Shown: positions 1 through 10,567 of the stretch, piece after piece
Numbering within the stretch: the first letter of the stretch is position 1
Layout of the letters: every line of letters begins with the position of its first letter
Source: Acanthochlamys bracteata
Lineage: Eukaryota; Streptophyta; Magnoliopsida; Pandanales; Velloziaceae
NCBI GenBank assembly: GCA_019914995.1
Contig: CM034132.1
Coordinates: forward strand, 312,501 to 376,500
Length of the DNA stretch: 64,000 nt
Reading direction: 5' to 3'
The notes under the pieces: model-generated
Database searches by the model: none
What the model saw: the letters and a program-made list of their open reading frames with translations, nothing else
Told to the model about the DNA's origin: nothing
Position numbers and translations under genes: made by a program

Positions 1-1
1 T

Positions 2-316
2 CTTCATGCCATAAAGAGAACTAGGGGATCAGGTGGTCGCTTCCTCAATACTAAAAAGCTACAGGAACAGGTCAAACTGGCCAACCTGCCTGATGTGAAG
101 AACCCAACTGATCCATGTGCAGGCAATGTTGGTGGAAGAGTTCTGAGATCAGAAGTTTTTACAACAGAAAATGACAACTTTACAACTTCATCAACTCCCT
201 CAAGCTCGGAGGTCACGAATGTATCAGACGAAGTGATTGCATTCCAGCAGCAGGAGCATCTGGACTTCTCGTCTGATCTCCAGTTCCACGTCAGGAGGTT
301 AAACATGACGACATGA
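2..316 (+). CDS. NF-YA: Nuclear transcription factor Y subunit A (NF-YA/HAP2), 3' end only
   Basis: NF-YA is the sequence-specific subunit of the trimeric NF-Y (CCAAT-box-binding) complex in the nucleus. The frame opens at base 2 with LHAIKRTRGSGGRFLNTKK, which is the end of the DNA-contacting half of the conserved NF-YA domain; base 1 would be the last base of the preceding His codon. About 80 further residues follow, rich in Ser, Thr and Glu, up to the TGA at 314-316. The NF-YB/NF-YC-interaction helix and the N-terminus lie outside the window to the left. A miR169 target-like site follows the stop by about 20 nt, as is usual in plant NF-YA transcripts. The family call is firm, but which paralogue it is cannot be told. 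Confidence 0.93.
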   Translation, partial: LHAIKRTRGSGGRFLNTKKLQEQVKLANLPDVKNPTDPCAGNVGGRVLRSEVFTTENDNFTTSSTPSSSEVTNVSDEVIAFQQQEHLDFSSDLQFHVRRLNMTT

Positions 317-336
317 AAGGTCTTCCTGTTTACCTG

Positions 337-357
337 TCGGCAATTCATCCTTGGCTT
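337..357 (+). promoter_or_regulatory. miR169 target site in the NF-YA 3' UTR
   Basis: The 21 bases 337-357 contain GGCAATTCATCCTTGGCTT. This is close to the reverse complement of plant miR169, which is known to cut NF-YA mRNAs at a 3' UTR site just after the stop codon. By my count, pairing to miR169b/c-type sequence has about three mismatches, two of them at the ends. The position, 20 nt past the NF-YA stop, fits the known arrangement. Seen in sequence: motif and position. Known: the miR169/NF-YA relationship. Not shown: cleavage in this species. Confidence 0.85.
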
Positions 358-1193
358 GGTAGTTTAGTGGAACTATGTTCCATATGTTTACCTAACTCTT
401 TTTAAATGTAAATGGTGCATCATGCTTAGTGTTCTTACTGATCTTATGGAAAGTTGGAAACAGATTGTTTGAGATTTGCTTGTGTTGCTACAAGGTACAA
501 GGTCACTGTAAACCTTCCTACAATGTCATAGTTTTATTTCGTTATTACTCAGGTTAATGAAGATTTTAACTTGCTTCTACTGGTTTCTGCTTTCTCGTGA
601 TGGCGAAGTATTCTGGACTTTATTTAAAAGTCCTGATGCTTGGAAAAAAATGACTAGTAATGAGCTCAATTTCTAGGCTGTGCTTGTAGCTACAGCAGCG
701 GATTATGAAAATTCTGAAACAGCAATCAATATTGTTTACTTGTAAACGAAGTCTACATGTAATTAGGGGATGTTTCGGAGTGCTTAAAATTAGATTTTTT
801 TTAAAAAAAATTATTTTGAAATTTCATGAAAAATAAATTGAATTTTTTTAACTTCAAATAAATAATAATATTAATTAATATAAAAAATTTTATAACATAT
901 AATTATATATTTTTTTATTTTAAAATATTATAAAAAATATAAATTGAAATGAGTTTTAATAAGCATGCTCTCAAACTAGTAAGCAACTTATTTTTGTAAA
1001 ATATTAAATTGAATGAATCCAATTATTTTGACCTGCACGTCTAATGGGCCGACAATTCCAGTCTTAGCCCAGACTAACACGAAACAGGCTACTTGTGCTG
1101 AGACTGTAGAAATGGGCCCATTATAGCCCAACTAAATCAAATAATCTTAAAAACAGAGCAAAAAAACGAAAAAATTCCGAAACAAATCGACAC
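358..1193. other. NF-YA 3' UTR, AT-rich MITE-like island and PIG-V promoter
   Basis: The first roughly 400 bases look like the NF-YA 3' UTR and polyadenylation zone. From about 771 to 976 the sequence is very AT-rich and ends in an imperfect inverted pair (GTTTCGGAGTGCTTA on the left, the reverse complement of GTTTGAGAGCATGCTTA on the right), described separately. From 1000 to 1193 the base composition rises again towards the PIG-V start codon. I see no coding sequence. Confidence 0.6.
771..976. mobile_element. AT-rich MITE-like island with imperfect inverted ends
   Basis: About 205 bp, overwhelmingly A and T inside. The left end GTTTCGGAGTGCTTA pairs with the right end, which reads GTTTGAGAGCATGCTTA on the minus strand. 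It has no reading frame. Similar end motifs occur at 62906 and near 63519-63541 in this window, which suggests a dispersed non-autonomous element. I could not identify a target-site duplication or a superfamily. Confidence 0.4.
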
Positions 1194-4100
1194 ATGGCGA
1201 ACTCCGTCGACGGACAAACAGCGTCCCCGGCGGGCGCCGTAGGTAGAGTTCTCCGCGCCGCGGTAATCTCTCGTATGATCGTGCTACTCCTCTCCATCTC
1301 CTTCCGTGTTCTCTTCGATCCTTACGATACATCTGCAGGCCTCAACCCGCCGTGCTTCAATAGCAACTCCTCCGCCTCCGGAGCTTACTGGGCCAGATTT
1401 GTAGCAGCGGCGGTGGAGCGAGGAGTTGTATGGGACAGTGTGTACTTTGTACGGATCGCGGAGTGTGAGGGTTACGAGTACGAGCAGTCGTACGCTTTCT
1501 TCCCGCTTCTCCCGGTTTCCATGAACGCTCTCGCTCGATCGATCTTTCGTCCGGTGATCCATGTTCTCGGTTGGAGAGCAGTGATCGTTCTCTCGGGATA
1601 TGTGATTAACAATGTCGCATTTGTTCTTGCTGCCGTTTATTTCTATAAGTAAGTTGAAGTTGTCAGGCAAATTTTCTCTACACTTGATTCTAACCAAAGT
1701 GTTGCATTGCAAATTTTCAGTATGTTAATAAAAACGCAATTTTGATATGGTTGTTCATGATATGTAATTAAATTCTAAGGCTTTTATGATTTGTAGTTTA
1801 TTGTTTTTCTTTTTGCAGGCTATCTGTTTTGATTTTAAAAGACACGGCTGCTTCATTAAGAGCGTCTATGTTATTTTGCTTTAACCCAGCTTCGATATTT
1901 TACTCATCTATGTATGTATCTTTCTTCCTTCTATGTCTATCTTAGTTAATTAGGCGATCTCTTTAAAAATGTGAATTAATAGTAAAGTTTGTCTTTTGCA
2001 GATATTCTGAGAGTCTCTACGCCTTATGTTCTTTTGCAGGGCAATATCACTTGTTTTCTGGTTCAAGTACTGTAGCTGTGATCCTTCTTGCTTTGTCTGG
2101 TGCAAGTCGGTCAAATGGAGCACTTAATGCTGGTTATTTCTGTTTTCAGGCATTGCTTGAAGCTTGTGACGCGATAGTGCAAAAGAGAAAGTCTAAGGTG
2201 GGTTGGATTTTGTGGCGCACTAGTTTTCTTCATTAGTATAGGTCTGTTACTGGTGTTGCTCATGTCTAGAAAGCATTTATTTTATTATTATTATATAAGG
2301 ACTATATTCTGTGAAGCTGATCAAGTTGTTCTCATGAAGCAGGTGCTTCTAGCAACTATTGCTGGAATCTCATGCTCGATATGTATATTTGTTCCATTTG
2401 TCGCTTTTGAAATATATGGGTACAACAATATCTGTCTGTACAGTACAGAAGCTGAATTACGGCCTTGGTGTAAAGCAAAACTCCCTTTTCTCTATGGATT
2501 TATTCAGAGTCATTATTGGTAACACTAATTTTGTAAAGTTAACTGCTTTAATTTTCTGCGTTATGATAGTCTAGTTCGTAGTGGCAAATTTGTTTCTTTA
2601 GCAGTGTCGTGGTGGCTTGGAATGACTTATTATCTTCTTTAGATTTTAGCATATGAAGTGGTACAGAATACGCCGTGTCTATTCTCGTCAAGCAATTGTT
2701 TAGAATTTTGAAAGCATCAATTATGGTATTTCCCATTACTGAAATAGTTGTATGGTCGGATGAGCATATTAAGTGTCTTGAAAGGTAGTTTTATCTTTGT
2801 TTCATTAGGAATACAAGTTAGATTGTCGCTATAGGTAGTGCAGCTTCAAGTGAGCTCCTGTTCTAGCTGGGTTAACTTGTCTCTCTGGTAGTAAGTAGTT
2901 ATCCAATATGATATTGACATTCATAAGTGAATGCTTACCTACTCAATATGGATGATGACCATGACTTGCAATGATTCTAGAGAGACATAGAAGAGTTTTA
3001 AGTGGTTGTGTGTTGCTTTACCTTCTTCCTGGTCTCTGTTATTCAAAGCACGCCTTTTAATTTGGAACTCCTTGCTATAGGGACTCTAGACATTTCAGAA
3101 GAAATTTTTTAGTTGGAATCATGTATGGAAGTTTGCATTCTCCCATTTAGTAGGGCATTCATTACTCATTTTAAGAGGCTCAAGTAGGAGATACTCTCAT
3201 AGTAATTATGTGTTCTTGTTTATTTCAACTGTTAAATGCCAGCATCCATCCCTTTTCTGATGATCTATTGCTTGTACAATTATGGTTGCTTTTATTACTC
3301 GAACAATTGTGGATTTTCATCTAATTCAATAATCATAGTTTTACTGATTTCCTGACAGGGGAGTTGGTTTCCTCAGATACTTTCAGGTCAAACAACTGCC
3401 CAATTTTCTTTTGGCATCTCCAATGTTGTATGTAGCAATATCCTCAATAATTGAGTATCTTTGTTCACTACCTCAAGTTGTTCGGAGTATGTACAATACT
3501 GCTTCAGCTCATATAAAGGAAGCTGATGCTATGACATATGCAGACAAAATGTCAGCCAGAAGAACTAAAACTTCTGAAGGTAGTCCCCAGTTCAATGTTA
3601 GGTTAGGAGTATAACCTGTGGGTTTCAGTAAATAATAGGAAATGCATTAAGGAATTGTCTTCTCAGGAATTTCGTCAATGGTTCTATTTCCCAGTGCAGC
3701 TCATATTTTGGGATAACGATATCATATCATCTCACTTCTCTCCCGCTAACTGCTTCGATTGTATATATTTAGTAGGATGTTCCCTTTACATTTTCTTTCT
3801 GAATCTTTTGCATAAAATTATTCTATTTTTATATTTGTTAGTATTTGTCAGTAAAGTATTGGTTTTGTTTTTTATGTAATGCCTTTTTGTCTTCCATTGA
3901 CAGGAAAAACTGTTCTTAGACAAAGGAAGAACACTTTCAACACTTTAAGGTCATCCTCAGATGTGACCTTTCAAGCTTCTCACAAAAATAATAATGGATA
4001 CAACTCCGTCATGGTTCTACCCTTTGTTCTTCATCTGGCTTTCCTGACTTTTACTGCATCTTTTGTGATGCATGTTCAGGTAAGACATCCCTTATTTACA

Positions 4101-4739
4101 CAGTTATGCTTATTTCCATGCCCCCCCGGGTCCTTTCTAGGTCAAGGAAAAGAAATTGAATTGCCAGCTACAGCGCTACTGCTAGGTGGGTAGGATTGAT
4201 ATCTGTCGTAATCACCTGATTTTGCCATATGGGGGTATTACCCTGACCACCGTCCAACTTGGTACTCTTGTTTGTTTAAACAAGATCAGAATTGCTTTTC
4301 TAGAAGAGGGTTCATCCTTGATTATGAGAATCCATTCAGTAAACAAACTAAGCATCATGATTATCTACTATTGTCGTATGAGATTCTGTGAAGTAGTTGA
4401 TGGCTATTTCATCTACAAATACCCTAAGGTTGCTGAGAAATGTCATGCATATTAGCTGTGGCCTGCATGTACGTCTAAAAGCTTACTTTTACTTGAGTTT
4501 GGAGAAAAGATGTTAGCGGATTGACATTGTACCTTGTCATCTAACAAATACTTGTTAATTCATGCCAGGTCACTACTCGGTTTTTATCAGCAAGTCCTCC
4601 CATTTATTGGTATACTTCATATGTGATGGTCTCACCAAAGAAGTCAGCTAGAAGATTCGCCTATTTTATGTGGTTTTACTCTATTGTATACCTTCTCTTG
4701 GGGAGTTTACTTTTCTCGAACTTCTATCCCTTCACCTGA
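1194..4739 (+). CDS. PIGV: GPI mannosyltransferase 2 (PIG-V), ER membrane
   Basis: PIG-V adds the second mannose of the glycosylphosphatidylinositol anchor in the ER, using dolichol-phosphate mannose. Exons: 1194-1648, 1819-1911, 2002-2197, 2343-2518, 3359-3579, 3904-4079 and 4569-4739, giving 495 codons plus stop, the usual size. Family marks seen: WDSVYFVRIAE, followed by the EQSYAFFPLLP motif in exon 1; IYSESLYAL across exons 2-3; RPWC, then YGFIQSHYWGVGFLRYF across exons 4-5; and the closing RFLSASPPIYW and NFYPFT. The protein is mostly hydrophobic with multiple membrane spans. The ATG at 1194 is the first in frame. All introns are GT-AG; intron 4 (840 bp) is the longest. It is the only GPI-synthesis gene here, although a predicted GPI-anchored protein lies 20 kb downstream. 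I see no damage. Confidence 0.93.
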
Positions 4740-5517
4740 GAATGGAACTCTCGTTGTTTTGCTGTACCTCAAGCTGGTAACACGAAATTGCTGAAGCCTT
4801 ACTGAATATAAGACTGAAATTGATAGTAGAAAGAATGCCTATCCAAGAATCTAATTTTTGGCAGGAAACCTAGAAAGCTCAATATAGTTCGTGTTACTAC
4901 TCATGGCTTTAACCATTGGCTATCCTGTTAGCTTTATGCATCGTCGTTAGTTGGAAATGGAAGCACTGTTTCATGACATGTCCAGAACTGTATTTTCCGC
5001 TACACCTCCATGGCACTAAACTGTTGCAAGTTTTTATACCTCGAGGTTTAGCTTTTCATATTTGCTGCTGGAAAACAAGCAAAAATTTTAAATAAATGCA
5101 TCGCATATTTCACGACAATTCTCTGTGGAATGCTAATAGTACTAGTAAATTCACATTTCCAGTATACCGTAGATCCTGCATAACATGACCACTGCCAAAG
5201 GAACGTAGACAGACCATGAATCTATAGCTGCCAGAATCTCATTTAACACTTGGCTAAAGAGTATGAGATTGCATCATTTCACCAAAACAAAACTTCTTCT
5301 TTTGACTACTCGCCATCTCACTATCTTTTGAGAAAAGAGAGTTTGTATGGCAGCAATTCTTGCTAAATCAAGTAAAGACATTCAACAGAGTGTGAAGTAC
5401 AAAGAAAAGAAACACAGAAAGGACAAATCCACACTCAAGTTGGCAAGTTGATTCCATTTATACATGTGTTTCTGGCATTCGTAGTCATGCTATTTACAGG
5501 CGTTTCCAAAAGAACTC
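4740..5517. other. Convergent 3' regions of PIG-V and the next gene
   Basis: The spacer lies between two genes pointing towards each other, so it should hold both 3' UTRs. It is moderately AT-rich and lacks long frames. I see no mobile element or RNA gene in it. Confidence 0.5.
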
Positions 5518-7741
5518 TTAAATGGAAGAACCGGATCTCAGCACTCGCTCAAGTTTCTCAGCCTTCACAAAGTCCTTTTCAGTGAGAGGACCTGCAGGAA
5601 AGGCAGTGATCTCAACCACCAGGTGAGGGGTCGGCAGCTCATCAAAAAGAGCCCTGATGTTGTTGCAGCAAACACTTTCTCCATGAGCGCTCTCTCTCCG
5701 AATTTGACAACCCTTCACAGTCAACAAGTTGCAGCCATGAGTTAGAGAAAGAAAACTTGTGTATCGATTACATCATAGTCAAATATAACACATGAACAAT
5801 ATTGCAGTATGCAACCTCTTGAGTACAAAAACAATGAAAAGCGATTCTAGCAATTTGACCAAACAATGCAAAATTACCTTGTGAGAGGTGGCATCAACGA
5901 AATGGTCATCATCAGATAGTAAAGAAGCAATTGCTTTGAGAAGGCGTCGACCTTCTGCTTTGGAAGGAACTCTATAACTCCGTTTAAGGGTTCCCTTTGT
6001 AGTTGGATGCCACTTGCTAACTAGTTTCCTTCTTTCAGTTGCCTCTTTATCCACTGACGAACAAGTGTCATAAGCAATAAATTAGGAAAAGTTATACCTA
6101 GAAATAGGAAAGACTCTACCTAAAAGTACATATATAATAGAACCAATGGAAAGCAGGTTACACAAATCCCCAATTTCCCGCACTATTTCAACTGACACTC
6201 CATCAACCATAAATTAAGTCCCGCCTAGTTGCACAGTGCATCACTGTTCATACACAGCATAAATAAATTAGTGAATACACAATCAAACATACGCTGCGCA
6301 CTTGGTTGTTTAAGTTAACTGCAACTAGATGAACAGTGTTGCAAGACCTTGAGAATTTTAACTATAAGCGCCATGAATTAAACTTCTCTAAACAACTAAC
6401 ATACCTTGTGCAACCTTTATACAATGCAGTACCAACTTTTTGATACATTACATGCGTGGATTCAATGCTGATCTGGAAGCATGTCAGATCGTGCTGCTTA
6501 AATCATTCTCGCCATGAAATCTATTTATCATCTATAAAATGATAGATTTAGATGAACAAGATGCTGCTATCTCATAAGGTAGGGTTAGCTACAGAAATCC
6601 TACAGTGTCAACGTAGCGAAAGCTATGTTTTCCTAATGAGAAACTGAAGACTTCAACATGTTAATTGGTGCATATACCAGCATCCCCTATCTAGATCTTA
6701 ACTCAGTTAAGACTGTACTACATCAGATCAGAGTACAAGCTACAGAGATCACGCAAAAAGAATAACATAGCTTTCTGCCATCTATCAAGAGATTACAGTC
6801 TATAATTAATCAAACATTAGCAAACATATGTGAACCTACTCATATCATTTAGCAACTGGTTAGAAGTGGCATAAAAAATACGGTAATTCTTGGTCTATAA
6901 GTGATACCGAAACTAAAAAGCTAAACATTTATTTCTTACAATGAATGTAGGAGGCTAACCTGAATTTCCTTGGAACATCTCCGCCCACTTGGAGAACCCT
7001 AAATCACCAGTACCGTCGTCCCCTCCCAACTCTGGATCAATAAAAAGAAGTCACTCAGAAAATTAGTCACCTTCAATAAAAAAAAAAACCAGAAACCATA
7101 AGCTAAACCAAAAAATCACAATTCTCGATCAATGTAACAAACACTAAGCTGATGAATGTACACTTACAAATCCTGAAACACATAACCAAAACTAAAATTC
7201 CAAAAAGCTAGAATCTCTACAAATCACTCCCATTCTATCATTGCAAAATCGAAACCATAACAAGATCAAGAACAGAACGCTCTCTAGATCCAATTCATTT
7301 ACCAAACAAGAGCAAGAACAGAACGCTCACTAGATCCAATTCATTTACAAACCAATAACTGAACGAAAAACTAGAGTAACACTATCTATCTATACCGTAA
7401 GGAACGAAGGGATTCGAAGGCGAGCCAGCTACTCCGGTTTTAAGAAGCAAATAGAAAACAGCAAGCCGTCCAGCCCATAGCATAGGAGCTTCCACCACCG
7501 AGGCCCAAGCAACTGCAGCACCAACTCTCGCCGGCGGAGTACGGCGGAAGAACCGACGGCTTGCGGCGGCGGCGCAGGGAAGAGAAGGGAGAAAGGAAGT
7601 CTTGGAATTGAAGCATTGGTGACGATTTAGGGTTTGGAGAGAAGGAGTTGAACAAGTTTGGAGAAGAACCAGAGAGTGAAGAACTACCATTGCTGCTGCT
7701 GTTTGTCGTCTGCTGAAGCTCAAGAGAACACACAGAACCAC
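5518..7741 (-). CDS. Uncharacterised conserved plant protein, probably plastid-targeted
   Basis: I do not recognise a named family. The minus-strand model is 7741-7396, 7031-6960, 6053-5878 and 5712-5518, 262 residues if the ATG at 7741 is used and 245 from the second Met at 7690. Both starts lead into a Ser/Thr/Arg-rich segment that resembles a chloroplast transit peptide. One hydrophobic stretch follows (around VFYLLLKTGVAG). The soluble part carries a GGDDGTGDLGFSKW block, a basic segment (RRKLVSKWHPTTKGTLKRSY), a helix LLKAIASLL, an acidic DDDH, and a tail with two adjacent Cys and LPTPHLVVEI. All junctions are GT-AG and preserve frame. The regular composition and clean splicing indicate a real gene; its function is unknown. 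Confidence 0.75.
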
Positions 7742-8541
7742 TTGGGTTGCTAAGATCTTTTTACAAGATGATGAAAGCTTACCAGGCCCATAGCGGAGCC
7801 CAACAAATTCTTGCAGGCTTACACTAAACGGGACTTAAGCCCATCATAATTTTCTTTTATTTGACTTAAAAAAAATTGAAGTTACAATCACGCACTGTAC
7901 GAATTAAATGATTGCCTTTATGTATAACAACCATTTTTTTGGCTCACGTGCTATAGCGGTGCGGGGGATGATCTCATGTGAAAGACACGTGCTCTTCTTC
8001 TTCTTCTTCATCTGTTCTGAAATTATTGTTATTCTTGCCCGTGAGCCGTGAGCGAAGAAGCTTTATGTACTTCATTTCTCCGGCGAGATTTCGACCAACA
8101 TAATTTAGGCTTTGCATATTAGATTCACTCGTGACATTGATTTAATATAAAAAATTTATCTATTTGATCTTTTTATTCTTTGAATTAGAAACCAAACTTT
8201 CTACAGAGGAATGGAATCGTTCTAGAACACCGCGCCCACACAGCCGCTGCACTCCTCTCTCGATCATTTCATTCCCGCCTAATTCATTCATTCTCTTCTT
8301 GTTTGTCATTGAACCAAATAGCTCCAGCTTCTTGCTCCCGCATATACGCACGTAATTCATGAAAAATATTCCATTTTTAAAAGAAAAAAAATTACAAACA
8401 CGAACACTTCAAGCAAGCTTCAAATTTCACATACACAGTAGCAGTCTTCTATCTATCTAATACATACAAGAAGAAAAAGACCTTAGAAGAATACGCACGA
8501 CTCCGTTTGATATCTCTTTAACAAAGAACTTCTAAAGCTGT
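7742..8541. other. Upstream region of the 5518-7741 gene and 3' UTR of the PPR gene
   Basis: The part nearest 7741 is the promoter and leader of the uncharacterised minus-strand gene, with two G-boxes at 7945 and 7986. The part nearest 8541 should be the PPR 3' UTR. Short frames on both strands at 8160-8360 overlap each other and show no family resemblance, so I do not call them genes. Confidence 0.5.
7945..7991. promoter_or_regulatory. Pair of G-boxes (CACGTG) upstream of the 5518-7741 gene
   Basis: CACGTG occurs at 7945-7950 and again at 7986-7991, about 205 and 245 bp upstream of the start codon at 7741. G-boxes are known binding sites for plant bZIP and bHLH (including PIF) factors and are common in light- and ABA-regulated genes. 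The paired spacing and promoter position suggest a functional element; binding is not shown. Confidence 0.5.
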
Positions 8542-10209
8542 TCACTTTGGTGCTTCTTCAACCTCTCGCGGCTTGTTAAATCCTTCAATAAGAGCTATGT
8601 ACGTGCCATCATCAGGAGAAATACCATTTTTAACCATCTCTTTGAGAAGCTCTTCTGCGTGTTCACCTTCTCCGTTTTTACACAAGCCTTGAATTAATGC
8701 GTTATATGTGAGTATCGTGGGATCAAAACCTTTACTCAACATCTCATCCCTGATGCTGAAGGCATCCTTCATTTTTCCCTTCCTGCTGTACCCGCTGATG
8801 AGAGTGTTATAACTGATAAGATCGGGCTGAATCCCTCTTCTGCGCATCTCATCAAGGAGCCTTCGAGCCTTCTCCCCTTTCCCTAACAAACAGAACCCTC
8901 TCATCAGCGTGTTGTAAGTGATCTCATCTGGACAAATTTTCCTAGTCTCCATTTCTGCCAACATCTCCAAGGCTCTCTCCATGTTCCCATCAGTGCAATG
9001 CCCGTCTATAAGAGCATTGTACATAACAAGATCGGGAGCCAATCCCTTTGAAGCAACATCTTTGAACATCTTCTCGGCTTCCGCCACTCTGCTTCTTTTA
9101 CAGAGAACATGGATCAGCGAGGTGTAGGTCTGCTTGGATGGAGGGATCCTTTTCTTTGACATTTCTTTGAGAAGCTCAAACGATTTCTTCACGTTCCCTT
9201 CCTTGCAGTACCCGTTGATCAGTATATTGAACGTGACAGCATCTGGCTCCAATCCCTTTCCTTCCATCTCTTCCACCAGTGCGATCGCATCCCCATTCTT
9301 ACCCTCCATGAACAGAGCATGCACAAGCAAATTATACGTCCGCACTGTTGGTTCTACTCCGTTCTTAACCATCTCATCCCGGTACCCAAAAGCAGCATCC
9401 AACTGCCCCTTCATGCAATGCCCATCGATCAACGCATTGTAAATTGCGGCATTAGGTACCAATTTTCTCTTAAGCATTTCATCAAGCAAGTTAACCGCAT
9501 CACCAACCCGTCCCTCTTTGCACATCCCTGCAATCAAAGTACCATAACTATACGAATCCGGCACAATCCCTCTACTCCTCATCAAACTTAGGAGCTCAGT
9601 AGCTGCCTGAACCTTCCCTTTCATGCAATGACCATGTATCAAAGTGTTGTAGGTAACGACAGTCGGGCAAACACCGGAATCCTCCATGAATTCAATGAAA
9701 TCCTTCGCTTTCTTCAGCTTCCCTTCTCTGCAGAGAACATTAATCATCACATTATAGGTAATGATACTTGACGGAATCCGAAGCCTGAACATTTCAGCAT
9801 AGAGAACCCAAGCTTTGTCCAACTGATTCGACTTGGAGAAAGAGCTCAGCATGGTGGTCAAAGTTTCAATTTTTGGAACGAGACTGGAATCTTTGAACTG
9901 AAGGAAGATCTCGAGAGCGGTATCAGTACGGCCGATGCCGGTGAGTGCTTTGAGAAGCTGATCGATTGAGCCTGGCGGCGGCGGAGGAGATTGTTTGATA
10001 AGACCAGCGATGAAATTTCCATCGCCGATGAAGTTGTGGTTGCCGGCGGCAATGGTGTTGATTAAGTCGAGAAGGGTAGTTGGGGAACTTTCTTCGGGGA
10101 TAGAAGAGCAGGAAGAAGCTTTTTGGGTGACAGAAGACGGACGAAGAACGGTGGTGGTGGCAGCGGAGAGGTCGCACCGCTGCCGGAGGACAGCGGCGGG
10201 GAAGCGCAT
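8542..10209 (-). CDS. P-class pentatricopeptide repeat protein, organellar RNA-binding type
   Basis: This intronless 555-residue frame is a P-class PPR protein; the family binds organellar RNA and acts in processing, stability, splicing or translation. After an N-terminal region of about 110 residues with Ser/Thr/Arg-rich, presequence-like composition, there are about 12 consecutive 35-residue motifs, most with TYN-LI near their start (ITYNVMINVLC, VTYNTLIHGHC, IYNALIDGHC, YNTLMRGFC, SYNTLISGY, LTYNALIQGLC) and a P-D, P-T or P-S at the end. A partial last motif precedes PREVEEAPK and the stop. There is no E, E+ or DYW domain, so it is not an editing-type PPR. The ATG at 10209 is the first in frame. 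Whether it goes to mitochondria or plastids cannot be told by eye. Confidence 0.93.
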   Translation of the reverse strand: MRFPAAVLRQRCDLSAATTTVLRPSSVTQKASSCSSIPEESSPTTLLDLINTIAAGNHNFIGDGNFIAGLIKQSPPPPPGSIDQLLKALTGIGRTDTALEIFLQFKDSSLVPKIETLTTMLSSFSKSNQLDKAWVLYAEMFRLRIPSSIITYNVMINVLCREGKLKKAKDFIEFMEDSGVCPTVVTYNTLIHGHCMKGKVQAATELLSLMRSRGIVPDSYSYGTLIAGMCKEGRVGDAVNLLDEMLKRKLVPNAAIYNALIDGHCMKGQLDAAFGYRDEMVKNGVEPTVRTYNLLVHALFMEGKNGDAIALVEEMEGKGLEPDAVTFNILINGYCKEGNVKKSFELLKEMSKKRIPPSKQTYTSLIHVLCKRSRVAEAEKMFKDVASKGLAPDLVMYNALIDGHCTDGNMERALEMLAEMETRKICPDEITYNTLMRGFCLLGKGEKARRLLDEMRRRGIQPDLISYNTLISGYSRKGKMKDAFSIRDEMLSKGFDPTILTYNALIQGLCKNGEGEHAEELLKEMVKNGISPDDGTYIALIEGFNKPREVEEAPK

Positions 10210-10567
10210 GGTTGCTGCTGCTGGTCTTTTTTTTCTTTTTTGCAGAGCTTTTTTCTTCTCTCGTTAACGAGTTATTTAGCAAGATAAGGCCACTAAGAAG
10301 TTAACTTTAAATCAGGCCCTCACGAATTGTTTTAGCAAATTAGCCCCAGTATTTAAAGAAATGAAAAGTCTGTCCCCCCAGAAATACGACACTAAATAAA
10401 TATGACACAAGTTAACTTTGTAACAAGAAAATACAACAATAGTTCTGATATATCAGATTCAGTTTACAAGAAACTGAGGGTACACTTATATCAAAATTTC
10501 CTCGACGGCTAATATCAGAGGAAGTAAAAGGTGGTATGTAATGGTCCCCATGGATTGAAACAGTAGT
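10210..10567. other. PPR promoter and RMC1 3' UTR
   Basis: About 360 bp separate the PPR start codon from the RMC1 stop codon, with both genes on the minus strand. The RMC1 3' UTR and the PPR promoter must therefore share or abut this segment. I see no other feature. Confidence 0.5.

Noticed and set aside
1284..1712. 142-codon minus-strand frame over PIG-V exon 1
   Set aside because: The plus-strand frame carries the conserved PIG-V motifs; the antisense frame is a by-product of codon composition.
9134..9591. Plus-strand frames opposite the PPR gene
   Set aside because: They are shadows of the repeated minus-strand PPR codons and match nothing on their own.
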